DNA of 64,000 bases from positions 1 through 64,000 of IMG/VR virus record IMGVR_UViG_3300035438_001811; one strand, 5' to 3'. The notes below the pieces were generated by a model that searched no databases, was not told where the DNA came from, and saw only the letters and a program-made list of their open reading frames with translations. The DNA comes from a virus. Each line of letters begins with the position of its first letter. Within the stretch, counting starts at the first letter, position 1. This document shows, piece after piece, positions 49,549-57,266 of the stretch. The position numbers and the translations under genes are program-made.

Positions 49549-50129
49549 CCGTCAGTGCCGTTTGGCTTACTGCACAAACGGTACTGAATAGCGGATTGTT
49601 TTTGCTTTTGAAGTATTTCCCATTCTTCAAAAGAATGAAGCGAAAGCAACTCCTCTAGAGTTATTTCAGTGTATCGATACACTTTATACGCATTCCACCA
49701 TTCAGGGGTAATCCTCAAAGACAAATCTCTTCTCTCAGGATCTTTTTCCATTCCGCAATCCCATGATTGCCACAAGAAGAAGCCTTTTGGAGCTTCTTCT
49801 GGTTTTACATAAAGGTCGTTAGCTGGTTTCACGATCGCATGAGAAAGCCCTTGACCATGAAAATTATCACCCTTGAGCAAAGGGTGGACTCCTGATTGAG
49901 TCGCTTCAGACTCCTGGTGTTTCTTGCCGTATCGGTCAGAACGAATCCATTCCAACGGAACAATTGTTCCGTTTTCCAAGGTTACAGACAAGTTTTTGTA
50001 ACTTGTCTCTTTTTGATCAAAAGTAACTTCGGTTACAATGTAGCCGTCAACCTGAAGGTTGTTATTATTTGTGGGAACAGTTTGAATCCCTACAACTATT
50101 TTTTTCTTGAGAATGGGTTTAGTAGTCAT
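49536..50129 (-). CDS. hypothetical protein
   Basis: 197 residues. It is acidic, beta-rich and has DRYGKKHQESEATQSG and a C-terminal WEILQKQKQSAIQY. The first 45 residues read MTTKPILKKKIVVGIQTVPT. It overlaps the 2H gene by 13 bases. Family unknown. Confidence 0.5.
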   Translation of the reverse strand: MTTKPILKKKIVVGIQTVPTNNNNLQVDGYIVTEVTFDQKETSYKNLSVTLENGTIVPLEWIRSDRYGKKHQESEATQSGVHPLLKGDNFHGQGLSHAIVKPANDLYVKPEEAPKGFFLWQSWDCGMEKDPERRDLSLRITPEWWNAYKVYRYTEITLEELLSLHSFEEWEILQKQKQSAIQYRLCSKPNGTDGWRW

Positions 50130-50174
50130 TGTCTTTACGCCTCCCAGCGCTTTGTTAACTTCCTTATGTAAATC

Positions 50175-50222
50175 ACTATATCAAGCATTTAATTATTTTG
50201 TCAAGCATTTAATTAAAATAGT
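50175..50222 (-). promoter_or_regulatory. promoter with duplicated AATTAAATGCTTGA, copy 1
   Basis: Minus-strand sense: TTGACA, 18 bases, TATAGT. AATTAAATGCTTGA occurs twice, overlapping -35 and spacer. An almost identical copy lies at 50901-50946. Confidence 0.7.
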
Positions 50223-50235
50223 TTTCGCTCAATAA

Positions 50236-50273
50236 AAAAGGCGATCGCTGTGGAGTGTGCGATCGCCTTTAAG
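50236..50273. terminator. HIP1-based terminator hairpin
   Basis: AAAAGGCGATCGC and GCGATCGCCTTT pair around TGTGGAGTGT. It separates the two promoter-copy units. Confidence 0.8.
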
Positions 50274-50280
50274 GATTGAG

Positions 50281-50415
50281 TTAAATGCGTTGAGGTTTCC
50301 ATGCTCCCTCAGACTTTTGAAAAAACTGTTGCGCTTCTTCAAAAGTCTTGAACTCTTCGCGAGTATAGGACTCTTCGCCGAGTTCATAGGACTCAACCAT
50401 TACATACCATTCCAT
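50281..50415 (-). CDS. 44-residue hypothetical protein
   Basis: MEWYVMVESYELGEESYTRE, then FKTFEEAQQFFQKSEG. AAAGGAG precedes ATG 50415. It is a compact alpha/beta peptide of unknown function. Confidence 0.5.
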   Translation of the reverse strand: MEWYVMVESYELGEESYTREEFKTFEEAQQFFQKSEGAWKPQRI

Positions 50416-50507
50416 AATGCTCCTTTCTTGCTGCCACACCCAGCGATAAAGATGTGTGGAATGCGATCGCCCAGACTTGCACATGGGCGTAAGCGTTGCC
50501 AAGGGGC

Positions 50508-50867
50508 TTACTTAGCGATCGCGATAGAAACATTTTGTATCGACTTTTGATAACTCGATATGGTTGCCTCTTGATCCCAGAGGAGTTTCTCCTCACCTTC
50601 ATACTCGAAGGTGTAGGATGCAACCACTTCCACGGGGGGGAGTGAAAACACTGTGTATCGACTCCATGACGGTAAAGGGATTTCTATCGCCCCTTCGGGT
50701 AGGGTGACTGCCACAGAGTGGCGTTCTTTCTCTTTCAAGAAACGGGCTTCCCCTACAAAGGTTGCCATCTTTGGCAACCCTTCGGCGATCGCCTCTGGAG
50801 TAGGATCGACAAAATTAAAGTCCAACAAATCTTCCAACGTTTCAAAAGATGCGAATACTGTAGTCAT
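50508..50867 (-). CDS. hypothetical protein
   Basis: 119 residues. MTTVFASFETLEDLLDFNFV followed by beta-rich LPSWSRYTVFSLPPVEVVAS. Its promoter is the second copy of the duplicated element. Function unknown. Confidence 0.5.
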   Translation of the reverse strand: MTTVFASFETLEDLLDFNFVDPTPEAIAEGLPKMATFVGEARFLKEKERHSVAVTLPEGAIEIPLPSWSRYTVFSLPPVEVVASYTFEYEGEEKLLWDQEATISSYQKSIQNVSIAIAK

Positions 50868-50900
50868 TTGTTTTGCGCCTCCAAGCGCTTTTGTTATTTC

Positions 50901-50946
50901 CTTATATCAAGCATTTAATTATTTTGTCAAGCATTTAATTAAAATA
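50901..50946 (-). promoter_or_regulatory. promoter with duplicated AATTAAATGCTTGA, copy 2
   Basis: Minus-strand sense: TTGACA, 18 bases, TATAAG. It shares more than 40 bases of near-identical sequence with 50175-50222, including both 14-base repeats, so the two genes downstream are likely co-regulated. Confidence 0.7.
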
Positions 50947-50987
50947 GTTTTGCTCGTCTAACGACTCGCTTCGCGCCACGCATAAAA

Positions 50988-51047
50988 ACAAAAATCGCAA
51001 CGCCTGAAACCATTGATTTCTCGTTGCGATTTTTGTTGTGTTTTGCT
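50988..51047. terminator. long hairpin, possible terminator
   Basis: ACAAAAATCGCAACG and CGTTGCGATTTTTGT form a perfect 15-base stem separated by about 30 bases. A and T tracts sit in the stem. Confidence 0.55.
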
Positions 51048-51075
51048 GGTTTGTTGGTTGGCGCGATGCGCTGCT

Positions 51076-51225
51076 TTATTTCAAATACTCTCTATGCATA
51101 GTTGGATATTTATCCGCTGGTACAAGCTCCATCACGAACTCCTTCCACGGGCGCGATCGGTATCGCTCAATGATCGGCGTTGGTGCGATCACTAACTCTT
51201 GCTTTGGTGCTGATTTTCTAGCCAT
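51076..51225 (-). CDS. 49-residue basic protein
   Basis: MARKSAPKQELVIAPTPIIE, then RYRSRPWKEFVMELVPAD. Basic N-terminus, small. It lies two bases after the HigA-like gene. Function unknown. Confidence 0.5.
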   Translation of the reverse strand: MARKSAPKQELVIAPTPIIERYRSRPWKEFVMELVPADKYPTMHREYLK

Positions 51226-51227
51226 TG

Positions 51228-51479
51228 TTACCACCTAAAAATAAAAGCTTGTACACGATAGATCATCCGATCAAACCACGAAGACTCCATCGGATAAGCC
51301 TTGTCTTCAAAATGCTCTGAGAGTAGAAGCAGCAAGTCGAATATCTTCTCCTCTTCTGGTGTGCGATTCTCAATATTCCACAGCCTCTCAATGTGCGCTA
51401 GGTTTACGTCATTTTGCTCATCGTTGGTGATGACTTGAGGCTGTATTTCTGCTAGCAATTCGCTGTAGGTTTTAGTCAT
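51228..51479 (-). CDS. HigA-like N-terminal domain protein without HTH
   Basis: 83 residues from ATG 51479, preceded by GGAGG. YSELLAEIQPQVITNDEQND, then LAHIERLWNIENRTPEEEKI, matches the N-terminal region common in HigA-type antitoxins and their relatives. The helix-turn-helix that follows there is missing, and no toxin gene is adjacent. It could be an orphan antitoxin-like decoy. Confidence 0.55.
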   Translation of the reverse strand: MTKTYSELLAEIQPQVITNDEQNDVNLAHIERLWNIENRTPEEEKIFDLLLLLSEHFEDKAYPMESSWFDRMIYRVQAFIFRW

Positions 51480-51481
51480 AA

Positions 51482-51919
51482 TCACACCTCCAACAATTCT
51501 TTACTTTCTGGCAATGCGATCGCGCTATCAGGTGCGCTGATATGAAACCATTCACCATATCGTGAGTGGTGCGCTTTCCCGTCGCGTTGTAGCTTAGGTT
51601 TGTTGATGTTGAATTTACCGCCCTTGTTAAAATCTGGGTACAACTTTGTAATTCCATAGGGCATAGTTTGCGAAATGCAAATCACTTCCATCGCGGTGGT
51701 TTTGACCACTACGCACGGCTCATAGAAGATTCGTGAGTATTGGCAATCTGGAACGGGTTGACGGTTCAGAGAAGCAAGAAACTGATTAACAAACTCCTTG
51801 TCAAATGAGTCTAGATCGCCAAACAGTGCAAGTGTTTCCGCAACGGTGCGATCTAGATCGGGCGTGTGCCAGAAATAACGGGCGCGATACAAGTGAGTGA
51901 GGTTTTCTACTTGGTGCAT
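51482..51919 (-). CDS. hypothetical protein
   Basis: 145 residues. LYRARYFWHTPDLDRTVAET, then PYGITKLYPDFNKGGKFNIN. Mixed composition. It sits between the HigA-like and antirepressor genes. Unknown. Confidence 0.5.
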   Translation of the reverse strand: MHQVENLTHLYRARYFWHTPDLDRTVAETLALFGDLDSFDKEFVNQFLASLNRQPVPDCQYSRIFYEPCVVVKTTAMEVICISQTMPYGITKLYPDFNKGGKFNINKPKLQRDGKAHHSRYGEWFHISAPDSAIALPESKELLEV

Positions 51920-51923
51920 GTGG

Positions 51924-52763
51924 TTAAGCCCTCTTCATCGGTACAATTTTAGATGAGTCAAAGTTGAATCTATACTGTTTATTCTTGGGAATAACTTGAT
52001 GCTCTCTCAAGATATCGAGAATGCGATCTAAACCCTTCCAAGAAAACACGGGAGAAAATCGCATCACACCGTCAAAGCATTGACCATCACGAAGCTTTGC
52101 TAGTCCCTCATTAACCCAAGGCGCGTAAGGGCAATTAGTGCCATCATTAGGACGCTTAAACAATACTTTCTCTTGACGCAAAATGTCATAGAGCTTACGC
52201 ACTGAAAACTTAGGAATTGCAAGCTGTTTAACAATTTGCTCACCTGTTAGCCATCCATCGGAGTCCATCACAAGATCGTAACGTTCGGCTTTTGGTTCCA
52301 AGATTTCTACTTCAGTTTGTAGGACTTGATTAGCACCTAGAAGAAGTTGGTTCTCTTTTTCTTTCTCTGCAAGTTTCTCTTCCAAATCAGCAGCAAGACG
52401 TAAAGCCTCTGCTCTTGTTTGTGGAATTGCGAATTGTTTGATAACTTCCTTGGCTTTAGAGAAAGACTCAACAAGATCTAGTTTGCAATCAATTACAGTT
52501 TCAGTATTTTTACTGAATGTCATAATCGTACTTGCTTGATCTTCAGTTAGGTATGCATGAGATACTTCTTCGCGAGTGCCGCCTTTAGGCATTTGGACGT
52601 TAGAGATTTCAAATCTTATACATCCAAACCTTTGCTCTACCTTGGTTTGATATTTGCGAATCGTTTTAATAAAACTCTTGTGATCAATATCAAGACGATC
52701 AGCAATCAAACGAGAATCTACAACAAAAACTCCATCAACTTCTATTACAGTCAGCTTACTCAT
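51924..52763 (-). CDS. Rha/KilAC antirepressor
   Basis: 279 residues. The N-terminus (VFVVDSRLIADRLDIDHKSF, HAYLTEDQASTIMTFSKNTE) is the phage Rha (pRha) domain, which interferes with lysogeny or host growth. The C-terminus is KilAC (WLTGEQIVKQLAIPKFSVRK, PVFSWKGLDRILDILREHQV). Third KilAC protein in this window, but the most divergent one. Confidence 0.85.
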   Translation of the reverse strand: MSKLTVIEVDGVFVVDSRLIADRLDIDHKSFIKTIRKYQTKVEQRFGCIRFEISNVQMPKGGTREEVSHAYLTEDQASTIMTFSKNTETVIDCKLDLVESFSKAKEVIKQFAIPQTRAEALRLAADLEEKLAEKEKENQLLLGANQVLQTEVEILEPKAERYDLVMDSDGWLTGEQIVKQLAIPKFSVRKLYDILRQEKVLFKRPNDGTNCPYAPWVNEGLAKLRDGQCFDGVMRFSPVFSWKGLDRILDILREHQVIPKNKQYRFNFDSSKIVPMKRA

Positions 52764-52947
52764 TAGTTGCAGCCTCGCCAGATTTTAAAATTGCGTCATA
52801 CATTTCAGCGTTATCTACAATGCGATGGAAAGTCACAGCAAGACTTTCTTTGCCCCGCTTCAACCTCTTCAATGTTTCCAAATCTTCTAACTGTATAGAC
52901 AATGTTTTACGAGCGCCACGAATAATTTGTTTAGTTTCAATAGCCAT
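52756..52947 (-). CDS. small RHH-like regulator
   Basis: 63 residues. ARKTLSIQLEDLETLKRLKR followed by SLAVTFHRIVDNAEMYD is a ribbon-helix-helix pattern. It starts 8 bases inside the Rha/KilAC upstream end and may repress this unit. Confidence 0.5.
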   Translation of the reverse strand: MAIETKQIIRGARKTLSIQLEDLETLKRLKRGKESLAVTFHRIVDNAEMYDAILKSGEAATNE

Positions 52948-53084
52948 GTATGCCTTACTAATCAGTACATTTATAAGGTATCATACTTTGAGTAAAAAAG
53001 AATATTTATTTTAATGTTTTATTTTGAGTTATTCGTGCTATTGTATTTACAGTTAAGAAAACACAAGCAACAAGGCAACGCATC

Positions 53085-53540
53085 ATGATTTCTCAAAAAG
53101 TAATCGCAACCGCACAGCAGCACGGGTTTAAGTTTTTCGTTAATGGGTTTGGTCATCGCAAGCTAGCCGAAATCACCGATCTAAGCGGCAAGCACATTAG
53201 CTGGACTAGCAACACTAGCAAAGCGGCGTTAACTGCCATCAACGCTCTAATCGCACAGCGCAAACTAGACGCTAAAAGCGATGAAGCGATCGCCGATGAA
53301 GCGATCGAAGTTATTGCCGATCTGCTGCCCCCTGTCGCAGATATCGATCCGACAGTAGCTGAGCAAGCTTATCTAGAGTTGCTACCCGTTGACCAATGGG
53401 AGCTAGATCGTAAAGAGCGTATCGCAGCTCAAGGTGCATACACAGCCGATGATTTTCAATCCACCTATTCGCCACGCGATAACTTTGGTGATGACGCTTT
53501 TGTGTTTAGCGCTCGTTACGGTTGCGGCGCTCTCATTTAA
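53085..53540 (+). CDS. hypothetical protein
   Basis: 151 residues (MISQKVIATAQQHGFKFFVN), Ala/Asp-rich in the middle (EAIADEAIEVIADLLPPVAD). It is the first gene of the plus-strand right arm, with AAGGCAACGCATC before ATG. Family unknown. Confidence 0.5.
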   Translation: MISQKVIATAQQHGFKFFVNGFGHRKLAEITDLSGKHISWTSNTSKAALTAINALIAQRKLDAKSDEAIADEAIEVIADLLPPVADIDPTVAEQAYLELLPVDQWELDRKERIAAQGAYTADDFQSTYSPRDNFGDDAFVFSARYGCGALI

Positions 53541-53616
53541 CCGATGCCCTGAGCATGGCGAAAACTGCTCGACTCGCAAAAAAAAAGAAGAAGAGCTTAC
53601 GGAGATAGAAACATGA
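53491..53616 (+). CDS. 41-residue small membrane protein
   Basis: MTLLCLALVTVAALSFNRCP then a Lys/Glu-rich tail (KKKEEELTEIE). One hydrophobic segment and a charged end. It overlaps the end of the gene at 53085 and couples to the next gene by ATGA. Confidence 0.5.
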   Translation: MTLLCLALVTVAALSFNRCPEHGENCSTRKKKEEELTEIET

Positions 53617-53717
53617 GTCCATACGACCATTTACACCAACAGCTAATCTACATGCTGTGTATTGCATTCTTGTCACCCATTGCGGCGGCGATCATTATTA
53701 ACTCTAGTCACAGGTAA
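53613..53717 (+). CDS. 34-residue membrane peptide
   Basis: MSPYDHLHQQLIYMLCIAFL, then SPIAAAIIINSSHR. A single transmembrane helix. It is coupled to the gene at 53491 (ATGA). A degraded paralogue follows at 54009-54075. Confidence 0.5.
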   Translation: MSPYDHLHQQLIYMLCIAFLSPIAAAIIINSSHR

Positions 53718-53721
53718 AATC

Positions 53722-53976
53722 ATGACCGAACATCAGAAAACACAGCTTCGAGAATTACTCTTAGATGCAATTGATGCACATAAGAAATTGCAAGAAGCAA
53801 AGCAGAATTTAGAACAAGCAAGAGCGCGATTTGGCTATGCAAAAATGTATTGCGATGAGCCTAGACTGATTAATGTAGATGGTGAAGTTTGGAGTGTGAC
53901 AGTTCCATTCCCTTACTTTGATCATGACGATGAGCAAGGTGTTATTACTGTTGAATCTTTAGGCGCATGCCTTTAA
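53722..53976 (+). CDS. hypothetical coiled-coil protein
   Basis: 84 residues from ATG 53722 (MTEHQKTQLRELLLDAIDAH). A helical N-terminal half (KLQEAKQNLEQARARFG), then VDGEVWSVTVPFPYFDHDDE. Unknown family. Confidence 0.55.
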   Translation: MTEHQKTQLRELLLDAIDAHKKLQEAKQNLEQARARFGYAKMYCDEPRLINVDGEVWSVTVPFPYFDHDDEQGVITVESLGACL

Positions 53977-53983
53977 CCGTCAC

Positions 53984-54007
53984 CGCCCCTACAGCGCTTT
54001 GTAGACT
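53984..54007. repeat. intergenic hairpin repeat, copy 1
   Basis: CACCGCCCCTACAGCGCTTTG then TAG; CTACA and TGTAG pair around GCGCTT. The same 22 bases recur at 54247-54270. Confidence 0.55.
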
Positions 54008-54008
54008 G

Positions 54009-54075
54009 GCTGTCCGTCGCATTCTTATCGCCTATCCTTTTGGCGATCGCTATTAATATTAATCCGCATAGGTGA
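54009..54075 (+). pseudogene. decayed copy of the 34-residue membrane peptide gene
   Basis: In one frame it reads LSVAFLSPILLAIAININPH then R and stop TGA, matching the C-terminal end of 53613-53717 (LCIAFLSPIAAAIIINSSHR). No start codon or binding site remains in that frame. Confidence 0.45.
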
Positions 54076-54080
54076 AACAA

Positions 54081-54239
54081 ATGAAAAAACTAGAACTAAT
54101 CAGTAAGCTTAAAGCTTTATCAGATACTAATATAGATCCCGAAATCGCACATACTGAAGCTGATAAATTGCTGATTGAATTTATTGCTGATCCTGAAATC
54201 CAAGAAGCATTTGACGGTATCACTAAGTATTACAGTTAA
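54081..54239 (+). CDS. 52-residue hypothetical protein
   Basis: MKKLELISKLKALSDTNIDP, then AEKLLIEFIADPEI-like helices ending KYYS. Acidic and helical. AGGTGAAACAA precedes ATG. Unknown function. Confidence 0.5.
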   Translation: MKKLELISKLKALSDTNIDPEIAHTEADKLLIEFIADPEIQEAFDGITKYYS

Positions 54240-54246
54240 ACACCAT

Positions 54247-54270
54247 CCGCCCCTACAGCGCTTTGTAGGT
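54247..54270. repeat. intergenic hairpin repeat, copy 2
   Basis: Same CCGCCCCTACAGCGCTTTG then TAG block as at 53984. It lies just before the SSB-like gene. Confidence 0.55.
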
Positions 54271-54345
54271 TTTGCACCGTAGCGAGCTGCGAGTAAAAAA
54301 CAGCTAAATCAAACGAAATAAAAGACAGAAACAAAACATTACATT

Positions 54346-55380
54346 ATGGCTATTCAATTTTCACTAAAAACAATGCCCTTTGCTGCCAATCTTCTTACCC
54401 AAGATGAGTGGACACAGGTAGGCTATGCAGAGCTATCAGCATGTGCTGAAATTACCGCTGGAGATTATTCCGAGATCTTCTATGCTATTCTCGCAATCCT
54501 TTGCGGTGCTAACAACAATAAGTACTCAATGAATGAGCTTTTTTCTGAGATTTTCTCAGTTCGCAGCTCGGCAACTGACACCGATCGCCGCTTGGTTGAA
54601 GACATCTATGGTGGGCGAATCAAGAAAAAAGATGATGAGTTGCTTTTAATCTTTGGTAATCGTCAATTCCCAATCGTTCAAGATGGTGAAAACTTGATTT
54701 GCGGTAATATTACAGGTCGCCTTACTTCCACTCCCAAGAAAGACGTAAACGACAGACAGTATTACGTCCTAGAATGGTCGCCCAAAGCCACTTACGAAGA
54801 CAAATCTTTTCGATACATTATCCCTGTAGCGATCGCTAAGGTTGACGACAAGTTCCCATCAATGGATTTAGATCGACTTGACGACATTGCCGAGAAAAAT
54901 AATCTCATTGATTGGGTTGAAGCCGTTGGAGCTGGTGGAAGTTTCTTCAAGGCTTACCAGCTTTTCGAGGGGACTGGTATTCAATCTTTTAAGGTTGTAG
55001 ATGTATCTGTCACACCTAGCAATAAAGAGGGCTTTAAGGATAATGTGCTGTTTACTCTTGAAGATGGGCGCAAGGTCAACGCAAACAGCAATGCTCAAAC
55101 CTATTTTATTGAATTGAGCGAAGCCGATCGTAAAGCCGCGATCCCTTGCATGTGGACTATCAATAAATATGAAGACAAAAAATGCTCTTCATCTATTGAG
55201 TCTTTAGGTAAGAAGATCGGTTCTACCAAGATTCCTTCTTTTGCTAATTTGATTGGCGGCTCTACTGCTGATTTTGAAAAGTTGGAAGCAGCACAAACTA
55301 GAGTAGCTGTAGCACCAGTTGCAGTGATCGAACCTAGTAAGAGTGCTAATACTGTTACCGATCAAGACATCCCTTTTTAG
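54346..55380 (+). CDS. single-stranded DNA-binding protein-like (zero-frame product)
   Basis: 344 residues. The last residues are DQDIPF, the hallmark tail by which SSB proteins recruit replication partners. The body (NRQFPIVQDGENLICGNITG, TYEDKSFRYIIPVAIAKVDD) is beta-rich and could be an OB-type fold. Its place at the head of the replication operon fits phage SSB. The fold is inferred; the tail is seen. Confidence 0.6.
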   Translation: MAIQFSLKTMPFAANLLTQDEWTQVGYAELSACAEITAGDYSEIFYAILAILCGANNNKYSMNELFSEIFSVRSSATDTDRRLVEDIYGGRIKKKDDELLLIFGNRQFPIVQDGENLICGNITGRLTSTPKKDVNDRQYYVLEWSPKATYEDKSFRYIIPVAIAKVDDKFPSMDLDRLDDIAEKNNLIDWVEAVGAGGSFFKAYQLFEGTGIQSFKVVDVSVTPSNKEGFKDNVLFTLEDGRKVNANSNAQTYFIELSEADRKAAIPCMWTINKYEDKKCSSSIESLGKKIGSTKIPSFANLIGGSTADFEKLEAAQTRVAVAPVAVIEPSKSANTVTDQDIPF

Positions 55381-55493
55381 CCCGTCAATTGTCGCAAAGT
55401 AGCGGCGCGATTGACATTAATCAAGCCATCTCACGCGATGAAAATCTGCATTTTGATGGCTTAAACGACGAAGAATTTGACATTCCCTTCTAG
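54346..55493 (+). CDS. frameshift-extended SSB-like isoform
   Basis: Predicted product if ribosomes slip -1 at CCCTTTT (55371-55377). Reading continues LARQLSQSSGAIDINQAISR for 38 residues and ends in DEEFDIPF, a second SSB-type tail, at TAG 55491-55493. The extension is protein-like and unrelated to the shorter form's end. Confidence 0.65.
55371..55415 (+). promoter_or_regulatory. -1 frameshift signal with stem-loop
   Basis: Slippery heptamer C CCT TTT in the zero frame at 55371-55377, a 6-base spacer TAGCCC, then a stem-loop: GTCAAT and TGTCGC (55384-55395), loop AAAGTA, GCGGCG and ATTGAC (55402-55415) with a two-base bulge. The stop codon lies inside the spacer. Confidence 0.75.
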
Positions 55494-55511
55494 CTACTAA
55501 CCCACACTCAC

Positions 55512-55531
55512 AGGCGGCGCAATGCCGCCTT
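55512..55531 (+). terminator. weak hairpin after the SSB unit
   Basis: GGCGGC and GCCGCC pair around GCAAT. There is no long T tract, so it may slow rather than end transcription. Confidence 0.4.
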
Positions 55532-55594
55532 GATATTACAAAAACATGAAAGCATTATCATGCAACGATTAAACGGTATTGAGAGGGTGTAGAC

Positions 55595-55885
55595 ATGGAA
55601 GAAAAACCAAAAAAGCAATTCAAGCTCATCCGCACCATCCGCAAGGTAGAAGACGTAACCAAGCTGACAGCACGACTTGACGTACTACGTCTCATGATGG
55701 AACGCCATCAAAACAGCAATCCCGATTACGATTATGCGATCGTAGACGAACAAGGCAACCCCGCAGAACTAGCCGATTTCCTGCAATCGGAGCTAGCTCA
55801 TCCTGTGGCTAAGGCTAAGCGGGCGAAAGTGGAGAAAGCAGAACAGTACAAAAAGGAAGTAGTTAAGAGGTTGAGGCAATGTTGA
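55595..55885 (+). CDS. hypothetical basic protein
   Basis: 96 residues (MEEKPKKQFKLIRTIRKVED), with HPVAKAKRAKVEKAEQYKKE. Basic and helical. It overlaps the next gene by seven bases. Unknown. Confidence 0.5.
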   Translation: MEEKPKKQFKLIRTIRKVEDVTKLTARLDVLRLMMERHQNSNPDYDYAIVDEQGNPAELADFLQSELAHPVAKAKRAKVEKAEQYKKEVVKRLRQC

Positions 55886-56154
55886 TAAAAGTATCCGTTA
55901 CCGCCGCACACATCGCCGCCGCAAAGTACCCTAGTAAGTCACCATTAGCTCTTGCCCTGCGAGAGATGGGGTATACCGATACCCACGTCACTCAACATTT
56001 TGCATATATCGGCAACAAAGTTTATGCATTGCCAGAATCAGCGATCGCATCAGAGCGTTGTTTTGATTTCCTTACTAAAGGCGGATCATCGCAGGGTAAG
56101 ATTGCTGAAAATATTTTTGCTTATGAATGCGAGTTGGTGGAGTTGGTTCAGTGA
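55879..56154 (+). CDS. hypothetical protein
   Basis: 91 residues (MLIKVSVTAAHIAAAKYPSK), helical, with GYTDTHVTQHFAYIGNKVYA. Its stop overlaps a possible GTG start of the next gene. Confidence 0.5.
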   Translation: MLIKVSVTAAHIAAAKYPSKSPLALALREMGYTDTHVTQHFAYIGNKVYALPESAIASERCFDFLTKGGSSQGKIAENIFAYECELVELVQ

Positions 56155-56537
56155 GTAAAAAAACATTTAGAGCTAGCTTTGCGGGTTCGCTACCCGCTTT
56201 AATTATGACTAAATCACGCAACATCGGACGAGGCGGCGCTCGTAAAGGAGCGGGGCGTAAGCCCAAATATACGGACTTACAAAAGTTTGTAGCGCTGTAC
56301 AAATCATTTGGGATTGAGTGCATCGTGAATAAAGAAAAAGACAATAATTCTTTTATTGCCTTTGTAGGAGCAAATCCTAATCAAGACAATTGCTTTGATA
56401 CAGTAAGCAGTAAATTTCGATCGGATACAATCCGCGATCCAAGCATGGAAGATCTTGCAGAAAGTCTTCCAGCTTATAGCCAAATACATTTTGATGCCGA
56501 CGGCAAATTTATCCTTCAAGAGTTTCTAATTCCATAA
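56151..56537 (+). CDS. AT-hook-like phage protein
   Basis: 128 residues from GTG 56151, which overlaps the previous stop (GTGA); ATG 56205 is an alternative. NIGRGGARKGAGRKPKYTD is an AT-hook-like segment. The C-terminal half is acidic. Likely DNA binding. Confidence 0.5.
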   Translation: MSKKTFRASFAGSLPALIMTKSRNIGRGGARKGAGRKPKYTDLQKFVALYKSFGIECIVNKEKDNNSFIAFVGANPNQDNCFDTVSSKFRSDTIRDPSMEDLAESLPAYSQIHFDADGKFILQEFLIP

Positions 56538-56603
56538 AAATCAGCACCGCCCCATGACAAGCGATCGCTGACAACCCGAAAACTGCATTACCAACATTAA
56601 ATC

Positions 56604-56912
56604 ATGAAAAACATTATCATCGCATTCGCATTGTTCGCTATCCAATCCCCTGCAATCGCTGCAACAATTCTCACACCACCAGTAACGAGCGAACCATGCA
56701 CGACTATTCAGCTACCCAGTGGCGGTACTATGTGCGCTCCTAAGCTTTCACAACGCCGTAATGCAGCGCCCAAAATGGTAAAACTTGGTGACACAATCAG
56801 AACTCAGTATGAGACCGACGCAAAACGCCTATGCCACTCATGGGGCGGCACTCATCTGATCGCACTGCCAGACGAAGAAAAAGCATGGGATTGTTTCAAG
56901 GAGGCAAAATGA
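56604..56912 (+). CDS. exported small protein
   Basis: 102 residues. MKNIIIAFALFAIQSPAIA is a classical signal peptide with a cut after AIA. The mature part has four cysteines (CTTI, CAPK, CHSWGG, WDCF), possibly forming disulfides in the periplasm. Confidence 0.65.
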   Translation: MKNIIIAFALFAIQSPAIAATILTPPVTSEPCTTIQLPSGGTMCAPKLSQRRNAAPKMVKLGDTIRTQYETDAKRLCHSWGGTHLIALPDEEKAWDCFKEAK

Positions 56913-57073
56913 TTGACCACACCCGCCTATACGCCCTAACCGATGAAATGGGCTTTGATGCTAACAACCCAGCGTTAGACGCAAAAGCTCTTAGAGCTAG
57001 ATTGAGGCATTATCGAAGCAGGATCAACCGTGAACTGGCGGCGATCGTTGTTGCTAATACTAGGATTGAGTAA
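56909..57073 (+). CDS. 54-residue hypothetical protein
   Basis: MIDHTRLYALTDEMGFDANN, then ALRARLRHYRSRINREL, a basic helix. It is coupled to the secreted protein gene by ATGA. Unknown. Confidence 0.5.
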   Translation: MIDHTRLYALTDEMGFDANNPALDAKALRARLRHYRSRINRELAAIVVANTRIE

Positions 57074-57097
57074 AATAAAATCAACTTCACATTTCCC

Positions 57098-57125
57098 AGC
57101 CGTCGCACCCGTGACGGCTTTTTTG
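57098..57125 (+). terminator. rho-independent terminator
   Basis: AGCCGTC and GACGGCT pair around GCACCCGT, then TTTTTT. It separates the small-gene cluster from the replication genes. Confidence 0.9.
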
Positions 57126-57266
57126 TGCGGATTATCCGCAGCTAATTGCTGATTATCCACATCACACATAGAGAATTATCTATGCTTTGCGGAGTTGGGA
57201 TTATGGATTTGATGTTATTTTGTGGTTTATATATCCTATAATCATATAAAGCTATAAAGGATTAAC

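Noticed and set aside
55371-55493. SSB extension as a simple frame-broken pseudogene
   Set aside because: Both frames end in a DIPF tail and an ideal slip site, spacer and stem-loop are present; still, a one-base read error in the T run cannot be excluded.
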